Of a stretch of DNA of 64,000 bases, positions 32,658 to 41,131 are shown piece after piece; within the stretch, counting starts at the first letter, position 1; the number at the start of each line of letters is the position of its first letter. Below the pieces are notes generated by a model, which did no database searches, was not told where the DNA came from, and saw only the letters and a program-made list of their open reading frames with translations. Source of the stretch: Novosphingobium sp. SG751A (lineage in GTDB: Bacteria; Pseudomonadota; Alphaproteobacteria; Sphingomonadales; Sphingomonadaceae). The position numbers and the translations under genes were made by a program. The DNA is taken from assembly GCF_013149295.1 (NCBI RefSeq), contig NZ_JABGCB010000020.1:20393-84392 (forward strand), written 5' to 3'.

Positions 32658-34309
32658 CACCTGTTCTGCCGGGGCTGACCGCCCTGCTGTCTGCGGCGGC
32701 GGATGCGGCGGCGGCTTTTGTCGCGCGGGCAGAGCCGCAGGTGAAAGCCCGCATCGCCACGCCTGAAGGCAAGGTGGACCGCGTGGCCGCCGATGTGGAA
32801 CAGCATATCGTCCATGGCTTTGGCTGGTATGCCTCCTATGCCGAATTGCTGCGCGAGGTGGCCGCTTGGGCCGCCGCGCTGGAAACGGCCGGGGAATTTA
32901 CCGAGGTCGAGGCCCTGCTCGCACAATTGCTGTTTGCCGAATATGGGGCACAGATGCGCGGCGGCATCGCGATGAATCAGGGCGAGGTGATCCGCCCCGC
33001 CGATCTGTGCGATGATGCCTCGGCGCTGGATGCGCCCGCGATCACGCGCCTGATTCGCGAGGGCGGGATGCAAGGGGTGAAAACCGCCATCGCGCACCAT
33101 CTGATCGATGCGCGCGGGCGGGTGACTTTGGAAAATTGCGGGCTGGATGAAACGCTCACCCTGATCCGCGATCAGTTCTTTGCCCTGTCCAACGACAAGG
33201 TCGCGCCCCATGCCCACGAATGGCATTTGAAGGACGAATTGATCCCCATCGAGTTGGTCGATGAACTGGGCGAGATGGGCGTGTTCGCCATGACCATCCC
33301 GGAGGAATTCGGCGGGCTGGGCATGGGCAAGACCGCGATGTGCGTAGTGTCCGAAGAACTATCTCGCGGGTGGATCGGGGTCGGCTCGCTGGCCACGCGG
33401 TCCGAAATTGCCGCCGAACTGATCCTGACCGGCGGCACGCTGGAGCAGAAACAGCACTGGCTGCCCCAGATCGCCAGCGCGGCGATCCTGCCTACCGCCG
33501 TGTTCACCGAACCGGATACGGGATCGGACCTTGGCTCGCTGCGCACGCGCGCGACATTGGCCGGGGATGAATACAGCATCAGCGGCAACAAGACATGGAT
33601 CACCCATGCCGCCCGCGCCGATGTGATGACGCTGCTGGTGCGCACCAATCCGGAAACGCGCAACCACAGCGGGCTCTCGATGCTGATCGCACCCAAGGCG
33701 CGCGGCGATGAGGCCAACCCCTTCCCCAGCCCCGGCATGAGCGGGGGCGAGATCGGCGTGATCGGCTATCGCGGGATGAAGGAGTACGAAATCGGCTTTG
33801 ACGATTTCCGCGTTCCCGCCGCCAATCTGCTGGGCGGGGTGGAGGGGCAGGGCTTCAAGCAATTGATGGCCACCTTCGAAAGCGCCCGCATCCAGACCGC
33901 TGCGCGCGCCATCGGCGTGGCGCAGGCCTCGCTCGACGTCGGCCTTGCCTATGCGATGGACCGCAAGCAATTCGGGCGACCGATCATCGAATTCCCCCGC
34001 GTGGCTAACAAGCTGGCGATAATGGCGGCCGAAATCATGGGAGCGCGCCAGCTCACCTATTTCGCCGCCCGCCGCAAAGACGAGGGCAAAAGATGCGACC
34101 TTGAAGCCGGCATGGCCAAACTGATTGGCGCTCGCGTGGCATGGGCGGCGGCGGACAATGCCCTACAAATCCACGGCGGCAATGGGTTCGCGATGGAATA
34201 TGTCGTCAGCCGCTTGCTGGCCGATGCGCGGATTTTGAACATTTTTGAAGGCGCGGGCGAGATTCAAGCGCAGGTGATTGCGCGGCGGTTATTGGATGGG
34301 GGAAATTAA
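32654..34309 (+). CDS. mcd: Acyl-CoA dehydrogenase with N-terminal extension, candidate methylsuccinyl-CoA dehydrogenase
   Basis: The 551-residue protein has about 150 extra N-terminal residues (helical, HIVHGFGWYASYAELLREVAAW) before a dehydrogenase core: EELSRGWIGVGSLATRSEIAAELI, TAVFTEPDTGSDLGSL, ISGNKTWITHAARADVMTLL, GYRGMKEYEIGFD and FEGAGEIQAQ. The extension and core wording match (2S)-methylsuccinyl-CoA dehydrogenase of the ethylmalonyl-CoA pathway, which forms mesaconyl-C1-CoA. No ethylmalonyl-CoA mutase or crotonyl-CoA carboxylase/reductase is in the window, so here it may instead degrade a methylsuccinyl unit. The next steps could be the gene products at 24152, 25357 and 14253. Confidence 0.8.
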   Translation: MTPVLPGLTALLSAAADAAAAFVARAEPQVKARIATPEGKVDRVAADVEQHIVHGFGWYASYAELLREVAAWAAALETAGEFTEVEALLAQLLFAEYGAQMRGGIAMNQGEVIRPADLCDDASALDAPAITRLIREGGMQGVKTAIAHHLIDARGRVTLENCGLDETLTLIRDQFFALSNDKVAPHAHEWHLKDELIPIELVDELGEMGVFAMTIPEEFGGLGMGKTAMCVVSEELSRGWIGVGSLATRSEIAAELILTGGTLEQKQHWLPQIASAAILPTAVFTEPDTGSDLGSLRTRATLAGDEYSISGNKTWITHAARADVMTLLVRTNPETRNHSGLSMLIAPKARGDEANPFPSPGMSGGEIGVIGYRGMKEYEIGFDDFRVPAANLLGGVEGQGFKQLMATFESARIQTAARAIGVAQASLDVGLAYAMDRKQFGRPIIEFPRVANKLAIMAAEIMGARQLTYFAARRKDEGKRCDLEAGMAKLIGARVAWAAADNALQIHGGNGFAMEYVVSRLLADARILNIFEGAGEIQAQVIARRLLDGGN

Positions 34310-34325
34310 AGAAGGGATTTTAGGT

Positions 34326-34345
34326 GCGAGGGTCTAGACCCTCGC
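34326..34345. repeat. Perfect 20-bp palindrome
   Basis: GCGAGGGTCTAGACCCTCGC reads the same on both strands with no spacer. It is followed by CTCCCGTTACTGTC. The form resembles repetitive extragenic palindromes; whether it recurs in the genome cannot be seen here. Confidence 0.8.
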
Positions 34346-34410
34346 GCTCCCGTTACTGTCTTTGTTGCGCTATGGGTTCGGCCATAGGTGTCGGACGCAG
34401 CGTTGAAAGT

Positions 34411-34461
34411 TTAAAGCCTACGGCGCGGATAGGGATGCCCCTTGCGCGCCGCAGGCTTTAA
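34411..34461. repeat. 17-bp near-perfect inverted repeat
   Basis: TTAAAGCCTACGGCGCG (34411-34427) and CGCGCCGCAGGCTTTAA (34445-34461) pair over 17 bp with a single mismatch around a 17-nt loop. The TTAA ends suit a bidirectional terminator or a small palindromic repeat. Confidence 0.75.
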
Positions 34462-34508
34462 TGATTGATGCCCAGCATGCGATCTTGCCCCACCCCATTA
34501 ACGGGATT

Positions 34509-34530
34509 GCAAAGGGCTTTCGCCCTTTGC
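34509..34530. terminator. Stem-loop at the end of thiolase B
   Basis: GCAAAGGGC-TTTC-GCCCTTTGC forms a perfect 9-bp stem with a tetraloop 22 nt beyond the stop of thiolase B on the minus strand. It is a plausible terminator without a clear T-run. Confidence 0.55.
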
Positions 34531-34551
34531 CCGCCGGAGGCAAACCCTTTC

Positions 34552-35724
34552 TTACAACCTCTCCACCACGGTCACATTGGCCATCCCGCCCGCCTCACAC
34601 ATGGTCTGCAAACCATACCGCCCCCCGGTCAAATGCAGTGCACTGACCAAAGTCGCCATCAGCTTTGCGCCAGACCCGCCCAGCGGATGGCCCAGAGCAA
34701 TCGCCCCGCCATGTACATTCATCCGCGCCGGATCGGCCCCCATCGCCTGCACCCAAGCCAGCGGCACCGGAGCAAAGGCCTCGTTGACTTCATAGAGGTC
34801 AATGTCGCCAATCCCCATACCCGCCTTGCTCAACGCGCGCTGGGTGGCCGGGATCGGCGCCTCCAGCATGATGACGGGATCGTGGCCAAGAACGGTCATC
34901 TGATGGATGCGGGCCAAGGGCTTCAAACCCAGCGCCTTGAGCCCACGCTCGTTGACCACCAGCACAGCCGCCGCGCCATCGCAGATCTGGCTGGCATTGG
35001 CCGCGCTGATAACGCCGCCTTCGGTCAGCAATTTGACGCTTGCAATCTTTTCGAGGCTGGCGTCGGCGCGGATGCCCTCGTCGGTCTTGTGGATCACCGT
35101 CTCGCCTTCGGGCGTGACCACCTCCAGCGGGATGATTTCCGCGTCGAACTTGCCCGCCGCCGTGGCGGCGGCGGCGCGGCGGTGGCTTTCCAGCGCATAG
35201 GCGTCCAGCACATCGCGCGTCAGGCCATATTTCTTCGCCAGCATTTCGGCCCCGCCAAACTGGCTGAAGGGCGTGTCGGGATAGCGCGCCTCGATGCCGG
35301 GGCTGCGATAGGTGCCAAACCCATGCTTGGCGGCCAGCGTCCAGGGCAGGCCCATCGGCACGCGGGTCATGCTCTCGACGCCCGCCGCGATGACGACATC
35401 CATCACGCCCGCCATCACCGTGGCGGCGGCGAAATGGACGGCCTGCTGGCTCGATCCGCACTGGCGGTCGACATGGGTGCCGGGCACCGATTCGGGCAAT
35501 CCACCCGCCAGCACCGCGTTGCGGGCGATATTGGCGCCCTGCTCACCGCCTGGACAGGCGCAGCCCATAATGACATCCTCGACCAGCGCGGGATCAATGC
35601 CCGCCCGGTCGATCAATCCGGCCAGCACCCGCCCGGCCAGATCCGCCGGATGCACCCCGGCCAGCCGCCCGCCGCGCTTGCCCCCGGCCGAACGCGCCAC
35701 GGCCACGATATAGGCTTCCGCCAT
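34552..35724 (-). CDS. Thiolase (acetyl-CoA acyltransferase) B
   Basis: The 390-residue thiolase starts MAEAYIVAVARSAGGKRGG and has nucleophile Cys in HVDRQCGSSQQAV, NEAFAPVPLAW, GGAIALGHPLGGSGAK and the second Cys in MCEAGGMANV. It differs clearly from thiolase A, so two chain-length or branch specificities are likely. It lies downstream of the F420 operon on the same strand but has its own upstream region with an island palindrome at 35748, so it is probably controlled with the catabolic genes and not with F420 synthesis. Confidence 0.93.
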   Translation of the reverse strand: MAEAYIVAVARSAGGKRGGRLAGVHPADLAGRVLAGLIDRAGIDPALVEDVIMGCACPGGEQGANIARNAVLAGGLPESVPGTHVDRQCGSSQQAVHFAAATVMAGVMDVVIAAGVESMTRVPMGLPWTLAAKHGFGTYRSPGIEARYPDTPFSQFGGAEMLAKKYGLTRDVLDAYALESHRRAAAATAAGKFDAEIIPLEVVTPEGETVIHKTDEGIRADASLEKIASVKLLTEGGVISAANASQICDGAAAVLVVNERGLKALGLKPLARIHQMTVLGHDPVIMLEAPIPATQRALSKAGMGIGDIDLYEVNEAFAPVPLAWVQAMGADPARMNVHGGAIALGHPLGGSGAKLMATLVSALHLTGGRYGLQTMCEAGGMANVTVVERL

Positions 35725-35747
35725 GCCTCATCCTCTCTTTATGAATC

Positions 35748-35761
35748 TATACTGTGATGCA
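35748..35761. promoter_or_regulatory. Island palindrome, site 8 (thiolase B)
   Basis: On the minus strand TGCAT-CACA-GTATA (plus: TATAC-TGTG-ATGCA), 24 nt before the thiolase start. It is followed by TTCATAAAGAGAGGATG, in which a TCATAAAG string also seen before the EamA gene (about 29510) and the LLM gene (about 56717) could be the -10 region. Confidence 0.5.
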
Positions 35762-35798
35762 GATTTATAGGCATTTCAGCCCGGATCACACAAGCCAA

Positions 35799-36383
35799 TT
35801 ATGCCCTTGAGAGCAAAATAGGCAGATCCGCAGGCACATCCAGATCGCGCGCCAGCCCCTCGCGCCGGATCACCCGGCAGCCCAGCCCCGCGCGCTGCGC
35901 CTCGCGCTCATGCGCGGCGCGGCTGCCCGGCCCAAAGCGCAGGGCGAGGATCGCGGGATGGGCCAGATAAAGCGCATTGGTCCCCTGCCCTGCCGTGTCG
36001 GTGGCAATCATCACCGAGACGCCCATGGGCGGCGCCAGCATCACGCGCAAATCCTGCGGCCCCAGCAAGGGCAGATCGGAACTGACGATCAGCACCGGCG
36101 CGCGCGCCATCCGGTCCAGTTTCAGCAAAGCCTGCGCCAGCGCCGGATTATGCCCCGCGCATGTCTCGCGCAGCGCCATCGCGCCTGCCGCGCGCGCCTG
36201 CGCCTGCGCATCCTCGTCGCGGCTGACCACCAGCACATCGGCAACCTGCCCTGCCTGCCCCAACACATGGGCAAACAGCCGCCGCGCCAAAACCTCTCGC
36301 GCCGCATCATCCATCACGCCCGCCAGCCGCGACTTGGCCCGCGCGAAAGGCTTGACCGGGATGAGGATGACTGGCCGCGCCAT
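35799..36383 (-). CDS. cofC: Phospholactate/3-phosphoglycerate guanylyltransferase for F420
   Basis: The 194-residue protein begins MARPVILIPVKPFARAKSRL, the nucleotidyltransferase opening of CofC, with VLIVSSDLPLLGPQDL as the metal/GTP site and IATDTAGQGTNALYL and FGPGSRAAHEREA further on, both CofC hallmarks. It makes the guanylated (di-nucleoside) intermediate that CofD transfers to Fo. Whether it uses 2-phospholactate, phosphoenolpyruvate or 3-phosphoglycerate cannot be read; proteobacterial CofC homologues differ in this. It is the last gene of the F420 operon, 4 nt after cofD. Confidence 0.9.
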   Translation of the reverse strand: MARPVILIPVKPFARAKSRLAGVMDDAAREVLARRLFAHVLGQAGQVADVLVVSRDEDAQAQARAAGAMALRETCAGHNPALAQALLKLDRMARAPVLIVSSDLPLLGPQDLRVMLAPPMGVSVMIATDTAGQGTNALYLAHPAILALRFGPGSRAAHEREAQRAGLGCRVIRREGLARDLDVPADLPILLSRA

Positions 36384-36387
36384 CGCC

Positions 36388-37317
36388 TCAATTCGCCAGT
36401 TCGCGGGCAAAGCCCAGCACTTCACGCGCCAGCCTCGCCTGATCGGCGGCATCGCGCATCAGCGTATCGGTGGCGCAGACCACCAGGCCATTGAGCGCCC
36501 CGGCATCTGCGCTGTCCACCATCAACCCATCGATCAACCCGGCATATTGATCCGCCACCGCGCCCGGCGTGGTGCCAAGGCCCAGCTCGCCCATAATCTT
36601 GGCCGCCGGCCCCTTGATCGCCTGTCCGGCAATAAAGGGCGAGAGCGCGACCGCAGGCACCCTGCGCCGCATCAAGGCATCCCTGACCCCCGGCACCGAC
36701 AGGATCGGCGCAATCGAAAGGATCGGGTTGGACGGGCAAAAGACAATCGCCTCCAACCCCGGATCGGCCAGAGCCGCCGCAAAACCCTGCGCCATATGCG
36801 CCCGCTCCGCCCCGTCGAACCGGATCGCGCGGAACACAGGCGCGCATTGCCGTCGCACGAAATAGTCCTGAAAAGCCAGGTCGCCCTCATCGGTAGAAAT
36901 GATCGTGCGCACCGGATCATCGCTCATCGGCACAACCGACTGGCCAATGCCCAGCGCCGCCGCCATCCGCGCCACCACCGCCGAGAGGCTTTGCCCCCCG
37001 CGCAGCGCCTGCGTGCGCAGCACATGCGTGGCCAGATCGCGGTCGCCCAGCGCGAACCATGTCTCTCCGCCCAACTTGCCCGCCATGTCCATAAAGGCCC
37101 ATGTCTCGTCCGCGACGCCCCAGCCCTTTTCGCGGTTGTTCATCCCCGCAAGGGCATAGGTGACAGAATCAATATCAGGGCAGATGCTCAGGCCCATATG
37201 TTCAAAATCATCGCCGGTATTGACCGCGATGGTCAATTCGCCCGCAGGCAGCACGGCGGCCAGCCCCGCCGCCAATTTGGCCCCGCCGACCCCGCCCGCT
37301 ATTGCCAATATGCTCAT
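36388..37317 (-). CDS. cofD: 2-phospholactate transferase CofD (FbiA)
   Basis: The 309-residue protein starts SILAIAGGVGGAKLAAGL and has VNTGDDFEHMGLSICPDIDSV, WFALGDRDLATHVLRT, FCPSNPILSIAPILSV and SPFIAGQAIKGPAAKIM, the complete CofD signature. It transfers the phospho-carboxylate moiety to Fo, giving F420-0 or dehydro-F420-0. Its ATG overlaps the cofE stop (ATGA). The only unusual point is the host, because F420 biosynthesis is scarce in alphaproteobacteria. Confidence 0.96.
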   Translation of the reverse strand: MSILAIAGGVGGAKLAAGLAAVLPAGELTIAVNTGDDFEHMGLSICPDIDSVTYALAGMNNREKGWGVADETWAFMDMAGKLGGETWFALGDRDLATHVLRTQALRGGQSLSAVVARMAAALGIGQSVVPMSDDPVRTIISTDEGDLAFQDYFVRRQCAPVFRAIRFDGAERAHMAQGFAAALADPGLEAIVFCPSNPILSIAPILSVPGVRDALMRRRVPAVALSPFIAGQAIKGPAAKIMGELGLGTTPGAVADQYAGLIDGLMVDSADAGALNGLVVCATDTLMRDAADQARLAREVLGFARELAN

Positions 37318-38069
37318 GGGAACAGATCCATTTCCAGCGGGCGGATCAGTTCCGCCGCCTTGCCCTCACGCCGACCATAGGCCACCCCGCGCAGCAGCAC
37401 GATGGGCGATCCTTCCGCCGCCTGTCCCATGGCCAGCGAGGCTGCCGCCGCCACTTCATCGGCAAGGCCCAATTCGCTGGTGGCCAGTTCGCGGCCATAG
37501 AGATCGGGCGTGCCGCGCAGATCAAGCAGGCCCGCCATGCCCGCACAACCAATCGCCACGCCGCATGTGCCATTGCGCCATGCGCGGCCAAAACTGTCGA
37601 TGATGACCACCGCCACATCGGCCCCGCTGGCCTTGACCAAGGCGCTGCGGATGGCCGCCGCGCTGGCGTCGGGGTCCAGCGGGAGAAGAAGCGCCACCGG
37701 CTCCTCGCCCTGATCGACATTGGACTGGTCGATCCCGGCATTGGCCAGCACAAAACCCAGCCGATGCCGCACGATCAGCACCCCGCGCCGCACCCGCATC
37801 ACCCGCTCGCTTTCCGACAGGATCAGCTCGACCAGCCGCGCATCCTTGTCGCATCGCGCGGCCAGATCCTGCGCGGCAAACGAGGGGCGCACGCCCGAAA
37901 GCGGCACAGCGCGCCCCTCCGCCTTGGACACGATCTTTTGCGCCAGAACGATGATATCGCCATCGCGCAAAGCCAACCCGTCCACGCCCAGCGCATCAAG
38001 GATCACCCGCCCCAGATCATCGCCCGGCGCGATCAGCGGCACGCCGGGCAAGGTGTGGATCGAAATCAT
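37314..38069 (-). CDS. cofE: F420-0:gamma-glutamyl ligase CofE
   Basis: The 251-residue protein has the family sequence: GVPLIAPGDDLGRVILDAL, IIVLAQKIVSKAEGR, VLIVRHRLGFVLANAGIDQSN and IDSFGRAWRNGTCGVAIG, with TPDLYGRELATSELG. It adds glutamates to F420-0 with GTP. It is a stand-alone CofE and not the two-domain actinobacterial FbiB, so the FMN-dependent dehydro-F420 reductase domain is absent here. It starts 5 nt after npdG. Confidence 0.95.
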   Translation of the reverse strand: MISIHTLPGVPLIAPGDDLGRVILDALGVDGLALRDGDIIVLAQKIVSKAEGRAVPLSGVRPSFAAQDLAARCDKDARLVELILSESERVMRVRRGVLIVRHRLGFVLANAGIDQSNVDQGEEPVALLLPLDPDASAAAIRSALVKASGADVAVVIIDSFGRAWRNGTCGVAIGCAGMAGLLDLRGTPDLYGRELATSELGLADEVAAAASLAMGQAAEGSPIVLLRGVAYGRREGKAAELIRPLEMDLFP

Positions 38070-38074
38070 ATGTC

Positions 38075-38734
38075 TTACACGCCCGTGATGCGAATGCCCG
38101 CGCCCGGCACTTTATACCGCCGATTGAGCGCGATCAGCACCGAAGTCAGCCCCTCGGCCACAATCGAATTGCACAGGGGGCCGGCATACCATGCGCGCAG
38201 GCCAATCTCCTGCGCCAGCGCCACCACCTCATCGCCCGCCGCGCCATCATCGGCGCAGACCAGAACGTCACATTCGATCTCTTCATCCAGCTTGGTCAGG
38301 TGATGGGCGGAAATGTTCTGAAAGGCCGAAACCACCCGGACACTTTCGCCCAGCATTTTCTGCACCACCTCGACCGCTGAACCGCCTTCGGGAATATGCA
38401 CCCGGCTGACCTTGGGCGGGACCAGCGGCACCGTCACATCGATCAGGATCTTGCCCGCAAGGCCCGCGGCCACTTCCTGCACGGTGGCCTGCTGCGCCGC
38501 ATAGGGCACGGCCAGCACGACAATATCAGCCGCGACGGCGGCATCGACGTTGGCCATGCCCGACACATTGCCGCCGCCCAGCGTGGCATTCATCGCCGCC
38601 GCACTTTCGCCCGCGCGCTCGGCGCTGCGTCCGCCGATGATGACGCGGTGGCCCTTGTGCGCCCAGCGCAGCGCCAGCCCGCCGCCTTCCTTGCCCGTGC
38701 CGCCCAGAACGGCGATGGTTGCCTTATCCTGCAT
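38075..38734 (-). CDS. npdG: NADPH:F420 oxidoreductase (NPDG family)
   Basis: The 219-residue protein has a Rossmann opening IAVLGGTGKEGGGLALRWA, GHRVIIGGRSAERA, SAFQNISAHHL, and the C-terminal AGPLCNSIVAEGLTSVLI with NRRYKVPGAGIRITG, the classic F420-dependent NADP reductase ending. It exchanges hydride between NADPH and F420, so in a non-methanogen it most likely supplies F420H2. AGAGAGG lies 7 nt before the ATG at 38734, which overlaps the end of fbiC by 11 nt; an earlier in-frame ATG at 38758 is less likely. Confidence 0.93.
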   Translation of the reverse strand: MQDKATIAVLGGTGKEGGGLALRWAHKGHRVIIGGRSAERAGESAAAMNATLGGGNVSGMANVDAAVAADIVVLAVPYAAQQATVQEVAAGLAGKILIDVTVPLVPPKVSRVHIPEGGSAVEVVQKMLGESVRVVSAFQNISAHHLTKLDEEIECDVLVCADDGAAGDEVVALAQEIGLRAWYAGPLCNSIVAEGLTSVLIALNRRYKVPGAGIRITGV

Positions 38735-41114
38735 GTTCAAACCTCTCTGTTTTATCATTGGCCCCTTCGCGCTTTTTGCGCGGCGGGGTCTGAATCATCG
38801 GGGTCAGCGAGGGCGCATTCAGCCCGCGCTGGTGGATCTCCTGCGCCACAGCGCCATAGGCGGTGCTGCGCTGCACCGGCACGCGGCCGATGCTGCGGAT
38901 CAGCGCCTCCATCGCCTCGGGCGGCATTTCCTGCCCATGGGCGGCGCCCGCCGCGCGGCTGATGCTTTCATTCATCAAGGTGCCGCCCAGATCGTTGGCG
39001 CCCGAATTGAGGCAGGCCTTCACGCCTTCCTCGCCCAGTTTCACCCAACTGGTCTGGATCGAATCGATGCGGCCATTCAGCACCAGCCGCGCCACGGCGT
39101 GCATCAGGCGCACCTCGCGGAAGGTCGGGCCATGGCGCGCCTGCCCCTTGATCGCCATCGGCGCCTCCATATGGATAAAGGGCAGAGGCACAAATTCGGT
39201 AAAGCCCCCGGTGCGTTCCTGAAGCTCGCGGATGCGGATCAGGTGGCGCGCCCAATGTCGGGGTGTTTCGACATGGCCGAACATGATCGTCGCGGTGGTC
39301 TTGAAGCCCACCTTATGCGCCGTCTCGATCACCTCCAGCCATTCGTCGGTGGTCAGCTTGTCGGGGCAAATGACATCGCGCACCTCATCATCAAGGATTT
39401 CCGCCGCCGTGCCGGGCAACGTATCCAGCCCGGCCTCTTTCAGAGCGCGCAGATAGTTTTCGAGCGAGAGATTGGACGCCTTGGCCCCCTGCGACACCTC
39501 CAGCGGCGAGAAGGCATGGATATGCATCTCCGGCACCGCCGCACGCACCGCCTTGGCCAGATTGATATAGGTCTCGCCGGTGTAATGCGGATGGATGCCG
39601 CCTTGCAGGCAGACCTCGGTGGCCCCGCGCGCCCATGCCTCGGCGGTGCGGCGGATCACCTCGTCCATCGACAGGTCATAGGGCCGCCCGCGCAGGGCCT
39701 CGGCCATATCGCCCTTGGAAAAGGCGCAGAAGCCGCATTTGAAGGTGCAGATATTGGTGTAATTGATGTTGCGGTTGACGACATAGGTGATCGCCTCCCC
39801 CTTCTTTTCCCGCCGCAGATTGTCCGCCGCCGCGCAGACATGCTCCAGATCGGCATCGCGCGCGGAAAACAGCGTGACAATGGCGTCTTCGTCCAACGCA
39901 CCGCCCGCCATCGCCGATTGAACCACCTGCGCAATGGCCGGGGCAACCGACAGAACCGAGCCGAGCGCCGCCCGCTTGGGCAAGGCGACACCGGGCGACC
40001 ACATATCATCGCGAGCGAAGCCTGGGGCATCGCTGGCCGCCAGTATGGCGCGGCGCATGGATGGCGCCTGCCACTGCGCGCCCAGCCATGCAGGGTAAGC
40101 GGGCAGACGCGCGACAAGACTGCGGCCCGCTTGCTCGGTCCCGCCGCGCAGGCGCTCCACTTCGGGCCATGGCGCTTCGGGGTTCACATGGTCGATGGTG
40201 ACGGGCGACACCCCGCCCCAATCGTTGATCCCCGCCGCGATCAGGCGCGGAAAATCATCCGCCGACAGGTTGGGCGGGGCCTGAATATTCATATCCGGCC
40301 CCAGAATCAGCCGCGCCGCCGCGATGGTCCAGAGCAGGTCATCGAGATCCGGCTCGGGCGCATCGGCCATGGGGGTGCGAGCTTTGGCGCGGAAATTCTG
40401 AACGATGACTTCCTGCACATGGCCGTAACGGCGGTGCTCGGCAGCAATGGCTTCAAGCGCCTCGATGCGTTCCCCGCGCGTTTCGCCAATGCCGATCAGG
40501 ATGCCGGTGGTGAAAGGCACATGCAATTCACCCGCCTGGCGCAGCATGGCCAGCCGCGCCTCGGGCTCCTTGTCGGGCGAACGGTAATGCGGTCCGCCCT
40601 TTGCGCACAGGCGCGGGCTGAGCGATTCGAGCATCAGCCCCTGCGAGACGGACACCTCGCGCAAACGCGCCATCTCGTCACGGCTCATCACGCCCGCGTT
40701 CACATGGGGCAGCAGGCCCGTTTCATCGCGCACCGCCGCGCACATGGCGACCAGATAGTCGATGGTGCTGGCATAGCCCATCTTGGCCAGCGCCTCGCGC
40801 GCCGCGCTGTAGCGCAGCTCCGGCTTGTCGCCCAAAGTGAAAAGCGCCTCGGTGCAGCCCGCCGCCGCCCCGGCGCGGGCCACGGCCAGCACATCCTCGC
40901 GGCTCATATAGGGCGATTCGCCCGGCTGAGGCGGCTGGGCAAAGGTGCAGTAATGACACCGGTCGCGGCACAATTGCGTGAGCGGGATGAACACCTTGCG
41001 CGACCATGTCTGCACCCGCCCATGCCCCGCATCGCGCAAGGCACAGGCCGCCGCCATCATGGCATCAAGCGGCATATCCGCATTAAAGGCGCCAGTTTTG
41101 GTCGCGCTTTCCAC
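38724..41114 (-). CDS. fbiC: 7,8-didemethyl-8-hydroxy-5-deazariboflavin (Fo) synthase, fused CofG-CofH
   Basis: The 796-residue protein contains two radical SAM domains. The N-terminal CofG half binds its cluster through Cys49-x3-Cys53-x2-Cys56 (CRDRCHYC). The C-terminal CofH half uses Cys456-x3-Cys460-x2-Cys463 (CTFKCGFC) and has GATEVCLQGGIHP. Together they make the deazaflavin Fo from tyrosine and a flavin precursor. The fused arrangement is that of actinobacteria and F420-making proteobacteria; archaea keep two genes. It follows TetR 3 by 17 nt on the same strand, so the regulator appears to head the F420 operon. Confidence 0.96.
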   Translation of the reverse strand: MESATKTGAFNADMPLDAMMAAACALRDAGHGRVQTWSRKVFIPLTQLCRDRCHYCTFAQPPQPGESPYMSREDVLAVARAGAAAGCTEALFTLGDKPELRYSAAREALAKMGYASTIDYLVAMCAAVRDETGLLPHVNAGVMSRDEMARLREVSVSQGLMLESLSPRLCAKGGPHYRSPDKEPEARLAMLRQAGELHVPFTTGILIGIGETRGERIEALEAIAAEHRRYGHVQEVIVQNFRAKARTPMADAPEPDLDDLLWTIAAARLILGPDMNIQAPPNLSADDFPRLIAAGINDWGGVSPVTIDHVNPEAPWPEVERLRGGTEQAGRSLVARLPAYPAWLGAQWQAPSMRRAILAASDAPGFARDDMWSPGVALPKRAALGSVLSVAPAIAQVVQSAMAGGALDEDAIVTLFSARDADLEHVCAAADNLRREKKGEAITYVVNRNINYTNICTFKCGFCAFSKGDMAEALRGRPYDLSMDEVIRRTAEAWARGATEVCLQGGIHPHYTGETYINLAKAVRAAVPEMHIHAFSPLEVSQGAKASNLSLENYLRALKEAGLDTLPGTAAEILDDEVRDVICPDKLTTDEWLEVIETAHKVGFKTTATIMFGHVETPRHWARHLIRIRELQERTGGFTEFVPLPFIHMEAPMAIKGQARHGPTFREVRLMHAVARLVLNGRIDSIQTSWVKLGEEGVKACLNSGANDLGGTLMNESISRAAGAAHGQEMPPEAMEALIRSIGRVPVQRSTAYGAVAQEIHQRGLNAPSLTPMIQTPPRKKREGANDKTERFEHAG

Positions 41115-41131
41115 TATCTCTCTCCCGTATT

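Larger units (their letters stand above)
34310..34551. other. Convergent intergenic region with three palindromes, no gene
   Basis: This 242-nt gap between the Mcd-like gene and convergent thiolase B encodes no recognisable protein. It contains three separate, strong inverted repeats listed individually below; their combined layout is more than a simple terminator needs. Confidence 0.7.
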
